Below are positions 6,913 through 13,921 of a DNA stretch of 33,397 nt, in pieces. Numbering within the stretch: position 1 is the first letter of the stretch; each line of letters opens with the position of its first letter. The position numbers and the translations under genes are program-made. This DNA is from an uncultured Lachnospiraceae bacterium (lineage in GTDB: Bacteria > Bacillota > Clostridia > Lachnospirales > Lachnospiraceae), in the NCBI GenBank assembly GCA_900320025.1, contig ONQW01000050.1, positions 1 to 33,397 of the forward strand, in the 5' to 3' direction. The notes beneath the pieces are model-generated. The model did not search any database. It saw only the letters and a list, made by a program, of their open reading frames with translations, and had not been told where the DNA came from.

Positions 6913-8634
6913 CTATATCCTGACCTTAAGCGCCTTCGGATTCAGCTGGTCGCTGATTTCTCCTGCTTTTCTTTTTACGTAATTCGCGTCGATTCCAAAC
7001 ACTTTCAGTATTGTTTTCTGCGTAGCAGTGACCGCATGATCTAACCGGTACACACCATCCGCCTGACGGATCATCTCTATCTTTTCAAGCTCTCGTACAG
7101 ATGCCGGTACATTCAGGTAATTCGGCCGTTCCGCCATTTCTTCTTCCGCATCCTTCAGCTTCGTATACATCCGGTTCCGGATGATCAGCGCAACAAAGGC
7201 GATCAGCATCTTCCCTTCTAACGATTCGCCGGTATAGATCCGAAGACTCCGATTCCCGAGAAAACTTTTGTCTGCCTTGAACAGCTTTTCTGAAGCATCC
7301 CTGCTCTTATAAAGGTCAAGCGCTTCTTTTGCTGTCATTTCTGCAGAAGTGATAATGCAGAAATAACCGCACATCTTCAGTTCTTCCTCTATAACGGAAG
7401 CTTTCTCTATCCCGCAGACAAAGCATTGGTCATCTTTCCCTTCATGATAGTATTCCAGGCTGAAATACTTCTCATAGCTTTTATCGATGACAACAGGCTG
7501 TCCTTCCTGCTTCTTCAAATAGGCTGCGATCCGGTCGATCTTTGATTCCAGTTCTTCCCGCTCTGCTGCGGCCTTACTGTAGCTGTAATAAATGTGAAGG
7601 TAACGATCCTTCTCATCAGAATAAAAGACCTTTGTTTTTACGGTCGTGCCGTTCAGCTGGTACCGGCGGATCGTATACTTCCTTTTTTCCTCAAAGCAGC
7701 CCTGAACTTCCCGGATCTTTTCATTTACGAAGGACTTCATCCCTTTTACCATGATCACGAAATCATAGCCAAGGTGATCCATATACCGGATGTTTTCCCT
7801 GGAAAAATATCCCCTGTCAAGGATAAATCCGGCATTCTTATAACCATAAGAAGCCGCTTTATTCAGCATGAGTTGGAGTTGGGATATATCGACAATACTG
7901 CCGGGATATGTCTCGTAGAACAATGGTTCCCTGTTATTACAGTCATACGCAACCGAATAATTGAAGATTGGAAGCCCCCTGTCTTCCTTGGCGTGCCCGA
8001 ATTCGACGATATCGATATCCCCAGCCTGGCAATTCTTGTTTGTAGAATCATAGGAGATATAGATCTTATCCTGCTTTTTCTTAAGGCCATTCCATTCATT
8101 CTGAAAAGCAACGCTGTCTTCCACGGAGATCTGACTGATAAATGTCGAAACGGTGGAATCGCTATAAATCTTATATTCCGGTGTGAACAATGGATGGTTA
8201 TAGGCGTAATCCGGATAGTACTGGCCGGCATTATTCTCCGTAACGAGGCAGTATGCCGCCAGATCGAGGAACAATCCCGTGCCGCGCTGGTCATGATAGA
8301 TACTGCTAATGATCTTATCCACCATACTTTCCATCATCAGCTTTTCAATCACGAGCCAGGTCCCGATCCGCAGACAGCTGCTGCGGACATCCCGTCCCAG
8401 GTCATCCGGCAGCTCCGCATCCGGGAAGTATGTCAAGAAGTTTGGATTCGGATACATCATATCGGGAGCATCCTCGCACTTCTTACCAATCGTAGTCCGT
8501 TTGGGGATGTTGTACTTTTTATCCGGCTTATAGACCCGGTCGTATTCGTAGTTGACATAGACCACGCCTTTGATCGTCCGCTCGTATATTTTCCCTTTGA
8601 CCTCGGGAATTTTGACCTTGAAATCGTAGTACAT
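6913..8634 (-). CDS. IS4-superfamily (IS1634-like) transposase
   Basis: A 573-residue DDE transposase. The first catalytic Asp is in ISYDSTNKN, near residue 195. The second is in FILDRGYFSREN, near 270. The Glu region YKSRDASEKLFKADK fits the IS4 signature Y-(2)-R-(3)-E-(6)-K exactly. The insertion domain between the second Asp and the Glu is large, as in IS1634 and related groups. No frameshift or internal stop is seen, so the enzyme may be active. It reads towards the TetR gene, and a strong promoter-like sequence sits inside a hairpin just upstream. Confidence 0.92.
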   Translation of the reverse strand: MYYDFKVKIPEVKGKIYERTIKGVVYVNYEYDRVYKPDKKYNIPKRTTIGKKCEDAPDMMYPNPNFLTYFPDAELPDDLGRDVRSSCLRIGTWLVIEKLMMESMVDKIISSIYHDQRGTGLFLDLAAYCLVTENNAGQYYPDYAYNHPLFTPEYKIYSDSTVSTFISQISVEDSVAFQNEWNGLKKKQDKIYISYDSTNKNCQAGDIDIVEFGHAKEDRGLPIFNYSVAYDCNNREPLFYETYPGSIVDISQLQLMLNKAASYGYKNAGFILDRGYFSRENIRYMDHLGYDFVIMVKGMKSFVNEKIREVQGCFEEKRKYTIRRYQLNGTTVKTKVFYSDEKDRYLHIYYSYSKAAAEREELESKIDRIAAYLKKQEGQPVVIDKSYEKYFSLEYYHEGKDDQCFVCGIEKASVIEEELKMCGYFCIITSAEMTAKEALDLYKSRDASEKLFKADKSFLGNRSLRIYTGESLEGKMLIAFVALIIRNRMYTKLKDAEEEMAERPNYLNVPASVRELEKIEMIRQADGVYRLDHAVTATQKTILKVFGIDANYVKRKAGEISDQLNPKALKVRI

Positions 8635-8680
8635 TTGTCCTTCTTTGGCCTCGTTAATAAGTGTATATACCTACTCAATT

Positions 8681-8732
8681 ATTATAACAAAAACAGCCTG
8701 AAAAACCAATAGAAATATCGATTTTTCAGGCT
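8681..8732 (-). promoter_or_regulatory. Transposase promoter overlapped by a terminator-like hairpin
   Basis: On the minus strand an 11-bp perfect stem (8695-8705 with 8722-8732, AGCCTGAAAAA) is followed by GTTTTTG and then TATAAT at 8681-8686. TTGGTT at 8704-8709, inside the hairpin, is spaced 17 bases from the TATAAT. The layout would stop transcription entering from outside while keeping an internal promoter, as known for other insertion sequences. Confidence 0.55.
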
Positions 8733-8921
8733 TTAAATACCATTTATTTTGCTTGAGTGTTAAAACTCACTGGAAGTTAAGACTACATAAATCGCTCATT
8801 CATAAGGCTGTGCATCACCTATATATGATAGAATAGCCAAGCTCCACGCTCGGCTAGGTCCCAAGTGATATTCGCACCTGGCAACTCTGTTATTGATATA
8901 ATAGCATATTTATAGGCTTTT

Positions 8922-9929
8922 TCAAGTTTCCTCCAGAATTCTCAGTCCTTCCTTATAATCCTGTCCCAAAACTTCCTGTGTCTTTTGGAAGTCATACTTC
9001 TCATGTAGTCTGTCATGAACCTTTAAGAACTCTTTCTTTCCGTATTTCCTTATATATAATGCCTGAGCCTTTGCTGCATTTGCTCCGTCATTCGATGGAA
9101 TATAGAATCCTTTATTGCAATTTTCGAGCTCATCACACTCATAACATCCGTCCAAATCTTTTTCCTTACAGCATTTCACATTCGGACATATTCTGTCCTC
9201 CGCACAGGTAGCAAAAGAGCAGACATTGTACTTCGTTCTGCAGGATCCGCACCACTCAACACCCTTTCGTGCTATCTTGCAGAGTTTATTCTTGATGCGG
9301 CGCATGGCTTCGATATGCATGATCCAGTGACGGCTAAATGGCATCTGAATCAGTCCTTTTATATCCTTACCGCACCAGTAATCAATCAGCCAAAAGGCAG
9401 TCTCATTCTCACTGACACATTTACTGCGAATAAGTTTTTCCTTTACATCGCCGCCAAATTTTTGCTTTAAATCCTTGTATGTCAGATCTCCAAGAATCTG
9501 ATCCGTAGACTCCTTTACAGCTTTTACATACAGATATAGTTCTTTAATATTCAGTTTTTCTGAAAACTCTGCAATCTCGTTTCCCTGAAGTTCATTACCC
9601 GTAGTAATAATAGGTGCGCCAATGCGATTATGAAAGTCATGTGTAAAAAAGATTTGACTATCCCCTGCTATCATCTCATGGGCAACTATATCTTCAATCC
9701 TGAAAATATGCCAGATAGAATAGGCAAGGGTTTTACTGTGATATCCATCTGCACCCGCAAAAGGCGTTTTGGCAAAGGCCTCATCCGGGTATCCACTCAC
9801 AATCTGAGTAATCTGCTCAAACATTTCCTCGCGGAAAGCCAAAAGCTTCTGAATAGCATCTATAAAGGTTGCTTCCTTCGTCAGCAATTTCTGTATTTCT
9901 TTATTGTTTTCTGACCATGATTTATCCAT
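8922..9929 (-). CDS. DinB-like domain fused to a Cys-rich DUF3795 domain
   Basis: A 335-residue protein that reads as two parts. Residues 25-215 look like a DinB/YfiT-type four-helix metal-binding domain, with candidate ligands His74 (SIWHIFRIED) and His201/His205 (SRHWIMHIEAM). Residues 220-300 form a Cys-rich DUF3795-like region (WCGSC, then Cys at about 237, 242, 248, 253, 254, 262, 265 and 271) that could bind Zn or Fe. A helical tail follows. DinB-like proteins include thiol-dependent transferases and stress-induced proteins, but no reaction can be assigned here. The gene is visibly AT-richer than the housekeeping genes downstream and lies next to an IS, which suggests recent acquisition. 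Confidence 0.75.
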   Translation of the reverse strand: MDKSWSENNKEIQKLLTKEATFIDAIQKLLAFREEMFEQITQIVSGYPDEAFAKTPFAGADGYHSKTLAYSIWHIFRIEDIVAHEMIAGDSQIFFTHDFHNRIGAPIITTGNELQGNEIAEFSEKLNIKELYLYVKAVKESTDQILGDLTYKDLKQKFGGDVKEKLIRSKCVSENETAFWLIDYWCGKDIKGLIQMPFSRHWIMHIEAMRRIKNKLCKIARKGVEWCGSCRTKYNVCSFATCAEDRICPNVKCCKEKDLDGCYECDELENCNKGFYIPSNDGANAAKAQALYIRKYGKKEFLKVHDRLHEKYDFQKTQEVLGQDYKEGLRILEET

Positions 9930-10040
9930 AATCTATCTTCTCTCATCGGTTAATCCGGCATTATTATTCCATATTGCTTTCTTACATTTTATTAAAGTCA
10001 TATCAAAATAGGCAAGCCTTATCCTTAATCTTTAAGCCCA

Positions 10041-10087
10041 AAAGTGGACAACTAACCCCGTCCCCAGGGACCATTTTCTGGTGCACT
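10041..10087. repeat. Possible dispersed GGGGAC-type repeat
   Basis: The stretch contains CCCCGTCCCCAGGGACC, which includes the partial palindrome GTCCCCAGGGAC, and lies between two transcription units. From memory, sequences of this form recur in many clostridial genomes and are sometimes linked to REP-type elements. It has no second copy in this window, so the call is tentative. Confidence 0.25.
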
Positions 10088-10088
10088 A

Positions 10089-10119
10089 AAAAGACCCGGT
10101 ACATTGTACCGAGTCTTTT
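10089..10119 (-). terminator. Terminator of the rplM-rpsI operon
   Basis: Arms 10089-10102 and 10106-10119 (AAAAGACCCGGTAC with GTACCGAGTCTTTT) pair with one mismatch around a 3-base loop, ending in a T-run on the minus strand. It lies 23 bases past the rpsI stop. Confidence 0.85.
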
Positions 10120-10141
10120 GAAATCTGCAATAGTAGATCGA

Positions 10142-10540
10142 TTATCTCTTTGAGAACTGAGGTGCGCGGCGTGCGGCTTTGAGGCCGTACTTCTTTCTTT
10201 CCTTCATGCGGGAATCTCTGGTGAGGAATCCCTCTTTCTTCAGGATCGGTCTGTAGGCTTCTCTGTCAGCCTCGTTCAGTGCACGGGCAATGCCGTGACG
10301 AACTGCGCCAGCCTGGCCGGTCGTGCCACCGCCCTTGACCGTGACCTTGACATCGAACTGATCCGCTGTGCCGGTCGCTGCAAGAGGTTGAAGAACGATT
10401 CTCTTCAGTGTCTCAAGTCCGAAATACTCGTCGAGAGACTTGCCATTGACCGTGATGTTACCCTTGCCGGGGGTCATGAAAACTCTGGCAACAGAAGACT
10501 TTCTTCTGCCGGTTCCATAATACGTAACTGCTTTAGCCAT
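10142..10540 (-). CDS. rpsI: 30S ribosomal protein S9
   Basis: A 132-residue protein matching bacterial S9 along its whole length: [14 protein letters not shown] at the start, [19 protein letters not shown] in the middle, and the conserved basic tail ending [12 protein letters not shown]. That tail reaches into the P-site of the small subunit and contacts tRNA. A typical AAGGAG site precedes the ATG. It follows rplM by 20 bases and shares its promoter and leader, the usual bacterial arrangement. Confidence 0.99.
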   Translation of the reverse strand: MAKAVTYYGTGRRKSSVARVFMTPGKGNITVNGKSLDEYFGLETLKRIVLQPLAATGTADQFDVKVTVKGGGTTGQAGAVRHGIARALNEADREAYRPILKKEGFLTRDSRMKERKKYGLKAARRAPQFSKR

Positions 10541-10560
10541 TGTCTAATCTCCTTCTCCGA

Positions 10561-10989
10561 TCAAAACTCGAGTTTCTCAGGCTTCTGTGCAACCTGCTTG
10601 TACTCAGCGCCCTCGTAAACATACAGCTTCTTGCCCATCTGATCGCCAAGAGAGCCACCCGGCAGCATGCCCTTTACCGCATGCTCAATTACCTTGCAGG
10701 GCTTCTTCTCGAGCATTTCACGAAGAGTCGCATATTTTGCATTTCCGATCCATCCGGTGTGCTGGAAATAGATCTTGTCAGTCATCTTCTTGCCGGTGAC
10801 CTTGATTTTGGAAGCATTGATCACGATCACGTAATCGCCGCAATCCAGGAAAGGAGTATAAATCGGCTTGTTCTTGCCGCGAAGGACGTTTGCCACTTCA
10901 GAAGCAAGACGGCCAAGAGTTTTATCAGTCGCATCAACCACATACCATTTGCGTTCGATGGCAGCAGCGCTGGGAATATATGTCTTCAT
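10561..10989 (-). CDS. rplM: 50S ribosomal protein L13
   Basis: A 142-residue L13 of normal length. Conserved blocks are [34 protein letters not shown] and [10 protein letters not shown] near residues 105-115. Two ATGs lie six bases apart (10995 and 10989). The second is preferred because it gives the family start MKTY and places the GGAGG site 7 bases upstream. L13 is an early-assembling 23S rRNA-binding protein. The gene is preceded by a consensus promoter and a leader of about 205 nucleotides that may be an autoregulatory L13 leader. Confidence 0.98.
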   Translation of the reverse strand: MKTYIPSAAAIERKWYVVDATDKTLGRLASEVANVLRGKNKPIYTPFLDCGDYVIVINASKIKVTGKKMTDKIYFQHTGWIGNAKYATLREMLEKKPCKVIEHAVKGMLPGGSLGDQMGKKLYVYEGAEYKQVAQKPEKLEF

Positions 10990-11194
10990 CGTCATTCCTC
11001 CAAGAAAAGTTCAGGTTCCGTCTGCCCTTTCAGTATGCGATTCGCAGGGGCATGAGACAGATTCGCTAAAACCGGGGAGTCCGCTAGACTGATGGGCAGG
11101 AAAAGATTTCTCTTCCACTGCACCGGTGCGATGCGGAACGATCTGTTCCGATCTCAAAAGTGCAGAATTCAGCCGCTGTCTGTGCCGTCGCACG
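10990..11194 (-). promoter_or_regulatory. Structured rplM leader, candidate ribosomal leader RNA
   Basis: The predicted transcript start near 11194 leaves about 205 untranslated nucleotides. It holds several short inverted repeats, for example CGGAAC...GTTCCG (about 11133-11149), the palindrome GCACCGGTGC (about 11120-11129) nested inside CTGCAC...GTGCAG, and CTGCCC...GGGCAG pairings nearer the gene. Leaders bound by L13 are known upstream of rplM in Firmicutes. I could not confirm a match to that family by eye. Confidence 0.45.
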
Positions 11195-11200
11195 GAAGTT

Positions 11201-11230
11201 ATTATAAGGCTGCCCTTCCGGGCATGTCAA
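11201..11230 (-). promoter_or_regulatory. Consensus sigma-A promoter for rplM-rpsI
   Basis: Minus-strand TTGACA (11225-11230) and TATAAT (11201-11206) are both perfect consensus hexamers with an 18-base spacer. It lies 211 bases upstream of the rplM start. Confidence 0.85.
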
Positions 11231-11345
11231 ACACTTTTATGCTCCTAACTTTTCTTGCGCGGCGTCGTTTCCGTGCATTACAATAAGTAAGGTTTCGATT
11301 GTTTTGTTTTCCCGCGTGCGGGACAGAACGGGACAGGAGGTTTTC

Positions 11346-12668
11346 TTGCAGACATATGAGCTCATCGCACCCTGTCATTTCGGCATGGAAAGCGTGGTAA
11401 AGAACGAAATCTACGACCTCGGCTATGAGATCACGGACGTCAGCGACGGGCGCGTCACCTTTCTCGGAGACGCGGACGCCATTGCGCGCGCCAACATCGG
11501 GCTTCGCACTGCGGAACGGATTTTGCTGAAGGTGGGGCAGTTCGAGGCCAGGACGTGGGAAGAACTGTTTCAGGGCACCTATGCGCTCCCCTGGGAGGAG
11601 CTTCTGCCGTGCGACGCCAAATTCTGGGTGACCAAGGCCTCGTCGGTGAAGTCCGCGCTCTTCTCTCCTTCTGACATCCAGTCCGTGATGAAGAAGGCGA
11701 TGGTGGAGAAGATGAAGACGCGCTACCACCTCGCTGTGTTTCCGGAGGACGGAGACGCCTACCCCGTCCGGGTCTTTCTCATGAAGGATCAGGTCACTGC
11801 CGCGATTGATACCAGCGGGGAGTCCCTTCATAAGCGCGGCTACCGCCGGATGGCCGTCAAGGCGCCGATCGCCGAGAATCTCGCCGCCGGCCTTATTCTG
11901 CTCACGCCCTGGAGAGGAGACCGCATCCTCGTAGACCCGTTCTGCGGAAGCGGCACCATCCCGATCGAGGCTGCCATGATCGCCGCGAATATTGCTCCCG
12001 GCATGCATCGTCATTTCACCGCCGAGCACTGGACCGGACTCATCGACAGGCGATACTGGAAGGACGCCCGGGAAGAGGCGGAGGATATGGTAGACCTCTC
12101 CATCGATACCGACATTCAGGGCTACGATATCGACCCGGATGCCGTTGCGGCCGCGAGGGCCAATGCGGCGCAGGCCGGCGTCTCGAGCCTGCTTCACCTC
12201 CAGGTCCGCCCCGTCGACCAGCTCAGTCATCCCAAAAAATATGGGTTTATCATCACCAACCCTCCCTACGGAGAGCGCATTGCCTCCTTCACGCCGGGCA
12301 GCAACGCCCCGAAGAGCGTCGCGGAAGCCCGCGCGGAACGGGAAGCCGCAGGCCGCTCCATTTCCCATGACGGGCAGAAATCCGACCGGGATACTTCTCC
12401 CGCAGCCGCATCGCGCCGCTTCGGCAATGGCTCCCTTCCGGACGGCGCTCCGGGCGTTCCGGACGAGATTGCCTCGCTCTACCGCACGCTCGGTGAGCGT
12501 TTCCGCGCCCTCGATTCCTGGTCCCTCTACCTCATCACCTCATATGAGGACTGCGAGCGCCAGCTGGGGATGCACGCTGCGAAAAACCGCAAAATATATA
12601 ACGGCATGCTGAGAACCTATTTCTACCAGTTCCCGGGTCCAAAACCGCCGAAAAAGAACAGCCGCTAG
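11346..12668 (+). CDS. THUMP-domain class I SAM-dependent RNA methyltransferase (RlmL-like)
   Basis: A 440-residue protein. An N-terminal ferredoxin-like/THUMP region (MQTYELIAPCHFGMESVVKNE) leads to a Rossmann methyltransferase. Motif I is LVDPFCGSGTIPIEAA near residues 195-210 and the catalytic motif IV is NPPYGERI near 305-312. This matches the family that makes m2G in 23S rRNA (RlmL N-terminal half, often called YpsC in Firmicutes). TTG 11346 is chosen because a perfect AGGAGG lies 5 bases before it; an upstream TTG at 11304 has no ribosome site. An Ala/Arg/Ser/Pro-rich insertion of about 60 residues after motif IV (about 313-373) is unusual. It is the first gene of an operon with the pyrophosphatase and phosphoesterase. 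Confidence 0.9.
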   Translation: MQTYELIAPCHFGMESVVKNEIYDLGYEITDVSDGRVTFLGDADAIARANIGLRTAERILLKVGQFEARTWEELFQGTYALPWEELLPCDAKFWVTKASSVKSALFSPSDIQSVMKKAMVEKMKTRYHLAVFPEDGDAYPVRVFLMKDQVTAAIDTSGESLHKRGYRRMAVKAPIAENLAAGLILLTPWRGDRILVDPFCGSGTIPIEAAMIAANIAPGMHRHFTAEHWTGLIDRRYWKDAREEAEDMVDLSIDTDIQGYDIDPDAVAAARANAAQAGVSSLLHLQVRPVDQLSHPKKYGFIITNPPYGERIASFTPGSNAPKSVAEARAEREAAGRSISHDGQKSDRDTSPAAASRRFGNGSLPDGAPGVPDEIASLYRTLGERFRALDSWSLYLITSYEDCERQLGMHAAKNRKIYNGMLRTYFYQFPGPKPPKKNSR

Positions 12669-12689
12669 AAAGCAGAGGAACAGCATCCT

Positions 12690-13379
12690 ATGACAGGATT
12701 TCAGATCATTTTTGCGACAGGAAACCAGAATAAAGTAAGAGAAGTCCGCGAAATTCTGGAGGAGACTCCTTCCCTCTCCGGCACGCCCGTGATCTCCGCC
12801 GGAGAGGCTGGCCTCATCTCCGACCCGGAGGAGACCGGCTCCACCTTTGAGGAAAACGCCCTCATCAAGGCGCGCGCCCTCGCCGCTCTCCTCCCTCCGG
12901 CCGGCCCGGCCCGGGACGCCTTCGTGACGTCCCACGGTCTTCATCCCGCCTGCCCGCTCGTCGTGCTATCTGATGACTCCGGACTCTGCATCGACGCCCT
13001 GGGCGGAGCGCCCGGTATCCTCTCTGCCCGCTACCTCGGGCGGGACACCTCCTATCAGTTCAAGATGAATACCATTCTGGACCGGATGAAGCAGGTTCCG
13101 GCGGAGCAGCGGAGCGCCCGGTTCGTGGCTGCTGTCGCCGCCGTTCTGCCGGACGGCACAGATTTTGTCGTGCGCGGCACAATGGAGGGCCGTATCGGAT
13201 ATGCCATTGCGGGTACAAATGGCTTCGGTTATGACCCGTTCTTCTACCTGCCCCAGTTCGGGAAAACCAGCGCGGAAATCTCACCGGAACAGAAGAACGC
13301 CATCAGCCACCGCGGCCAGGCGCTCCGAAAGGCACTCGCCGCACTCAGGCAGCAATTCCCGGCGCAGGCGAAACCATGA
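12690..13379 (+). CDS. rdgB: XTP/dITP diphosphatase (RdgB/HAM1 family)
   Basis: A 229-residue enzyme that hydrolyses non-canonical purine triphosphates such as dITP and XTP to monophosphates, cleaning the nucleotide pool. Diagnostic motifs are FATGNQNKVREVREIL at 8-23, FEENALIKARA at 53-63, SDDSGLCIDALGGAPGILSARY at 94-115 with the metal-binding acidic pair, and GFGYDPFFY plus the C-terminal EQKNAISHRGQAL. It is longer than the usual 195-205 residues because of a loop of about 20 residues (about 69-90, PPAGPARDAF...) just before the SDDSG motif. It starts 21 bases after the methyltransferase and ends 19 bases before the phosphoesterase, so the three are co-transcribed. Confidence 0.95.
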   Translation: MTGFQIIFATGNQNKVREVREILEETPSLSGTPVISAGEAGLISDPEETGSTFEENALIKARALAALLPPAGPARDAFVTSHGLHPACPLVVLSDDSGLCIDALGGAPGILSARYLGRDTSYQFKMNTILDRMKQVPAEQRSARFVAAVAAVLPDGTDFVVRGTMEGRIGYAIAGTNGFGYDPFFYLPQFGKTSAEISPEQKNAISHRGQALRKALAALRQQFPAQAKP

Positions 13380-13398
13380 AATCATCAGGGGGAAATAC

Positions 13399-13890
13399 AT
13401 GCTGGCATTGATCATCAGTGACACCCACGGCGACGATTCCCGCATCCTCACCATCCGCCGCAGTCTTTCTGAAAACCTCGATGTCCTGATCCACGCAGGC
13501 GACATCGGCGGCAGTGAACAGTTCTACCGCGACTACCTCCGCTGCCAGTGCCATATCGTGTGCGGCAACACAGACTGGTCCGGCAGACTGCCCGAGACGG
13601 ATACCTTCTTCCTCGGCCCGCATCGCGTCTTCCTCACCCACGGCCACCGCTATCATGTCGATTTTGCCGGGCCGGAGGCCGTTGCTGACGCTGCCCGCCA
13701 GAACGGCTGCGACATCGCCATCTTTGGCCACACCCATGTCCCGCTGCTGGCCCAGTGCGGCGATGTCCTCGTCATGAACCCCGGCAGCCTGTCAAGGCCC
13801 CGCCAGCCCGGATACCGCCCCACCTACATCCTGCTCCGGATCGACGACCGCACCGGAAAACTTCACCCGGAAATCAAAAATTGTCCCTAA
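13399..13890 (+). CDS. Metallophosphoesterase, YfcE/MJ0936 family
   Basis: A 163-residue calcineurin-like phosphoesterase. All five metal-site motifs are visible: DTHGD at about 9-13, HAGDIGG at about 34-40, CGNTDW, THGHRY, and FGHTHVP near the C-terminal side. Related enzymes hydrolyse phosphodiesters using Mn or Ni; the physiological substrate is unknown. ATG 13399 is chosen because it follows AGGGGGA and starts the conserved LALIISDTHGD strand. A longer in-frame extension back to 13165 overlaps the pyrophosphatase gene and encodes only an Arg/Ser-rich shadow. The order RdgB then YfcE is common in Firmicutes. Confidence 0.93.
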   Translation: MLALIISDTHGDDSRILTIRRSLSENLDVLIHAGDIGGSEQFYRDYLRCQCHIVCGNTDWSGRLPETDTFFLGPHRVFLTHGHRYHVDFAGPEAVADAARQNGCDIAIFGHTHVPLLAQCGDVLVMNPGSLSRPRQPGYRPTYILLRIDDRTGKLHPEIKNCP

Positions 13891-13913
13891 CGAGTTTAGC
13901 TTGTTTGGGACAA
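13881..13913. terminator. Short convergent terminator between the phosphoesterase and gltX
   Basis: TTGTCCC (13881-13887) and GGGACAA (13907-13913) form a 7-bp stem with A and T runs outside, overlapping the end of the phosphoesterase gene. It is placed to serve both converging genes but is weak. Confidence 0.45.
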
Positions 13914-13921
13914 AACCGCGG

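Larger units (their letters stand above)
6584..8781 (-). mobile_element. IS4-superfamily (IS1634-like) insertion sequence
   Basis: About 2.2 kb bounded by imperfect terminal inverted repeats: CTTAACTTCCAGT at 6584-6596 matches its complement at 8769-8781 exactly. The similarity resumes with ACACTCA at the inner end of each repeat (6604-6610 and 8754-8760). Inside are a DDE transposase and a small coiled-coil gene, both on the minus strand. No clean target-site duplication could be read at the flanks (ATCTATCT on the left, ACTACATA on the right). The insertion may be old, or the repeat ends may be misplaced by a base or two. Its base composition is more AT-rich than the flanking chromosome. 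Confidence 0.85.

Noticed and set aside
11011..11193. A 60-codon frame inside the rplM leader
   Set aside because: It begins at the predicted transcript start with no ribosome site and is Arg-rich; the region is better explained as an untranslated leader.
11202..12368. A 388-codon open frame antisense to the RlmL-like methyltransferase
   Set aside because: No known domain, and it runs through the rplM promoter region; the methyltransferase is clear.
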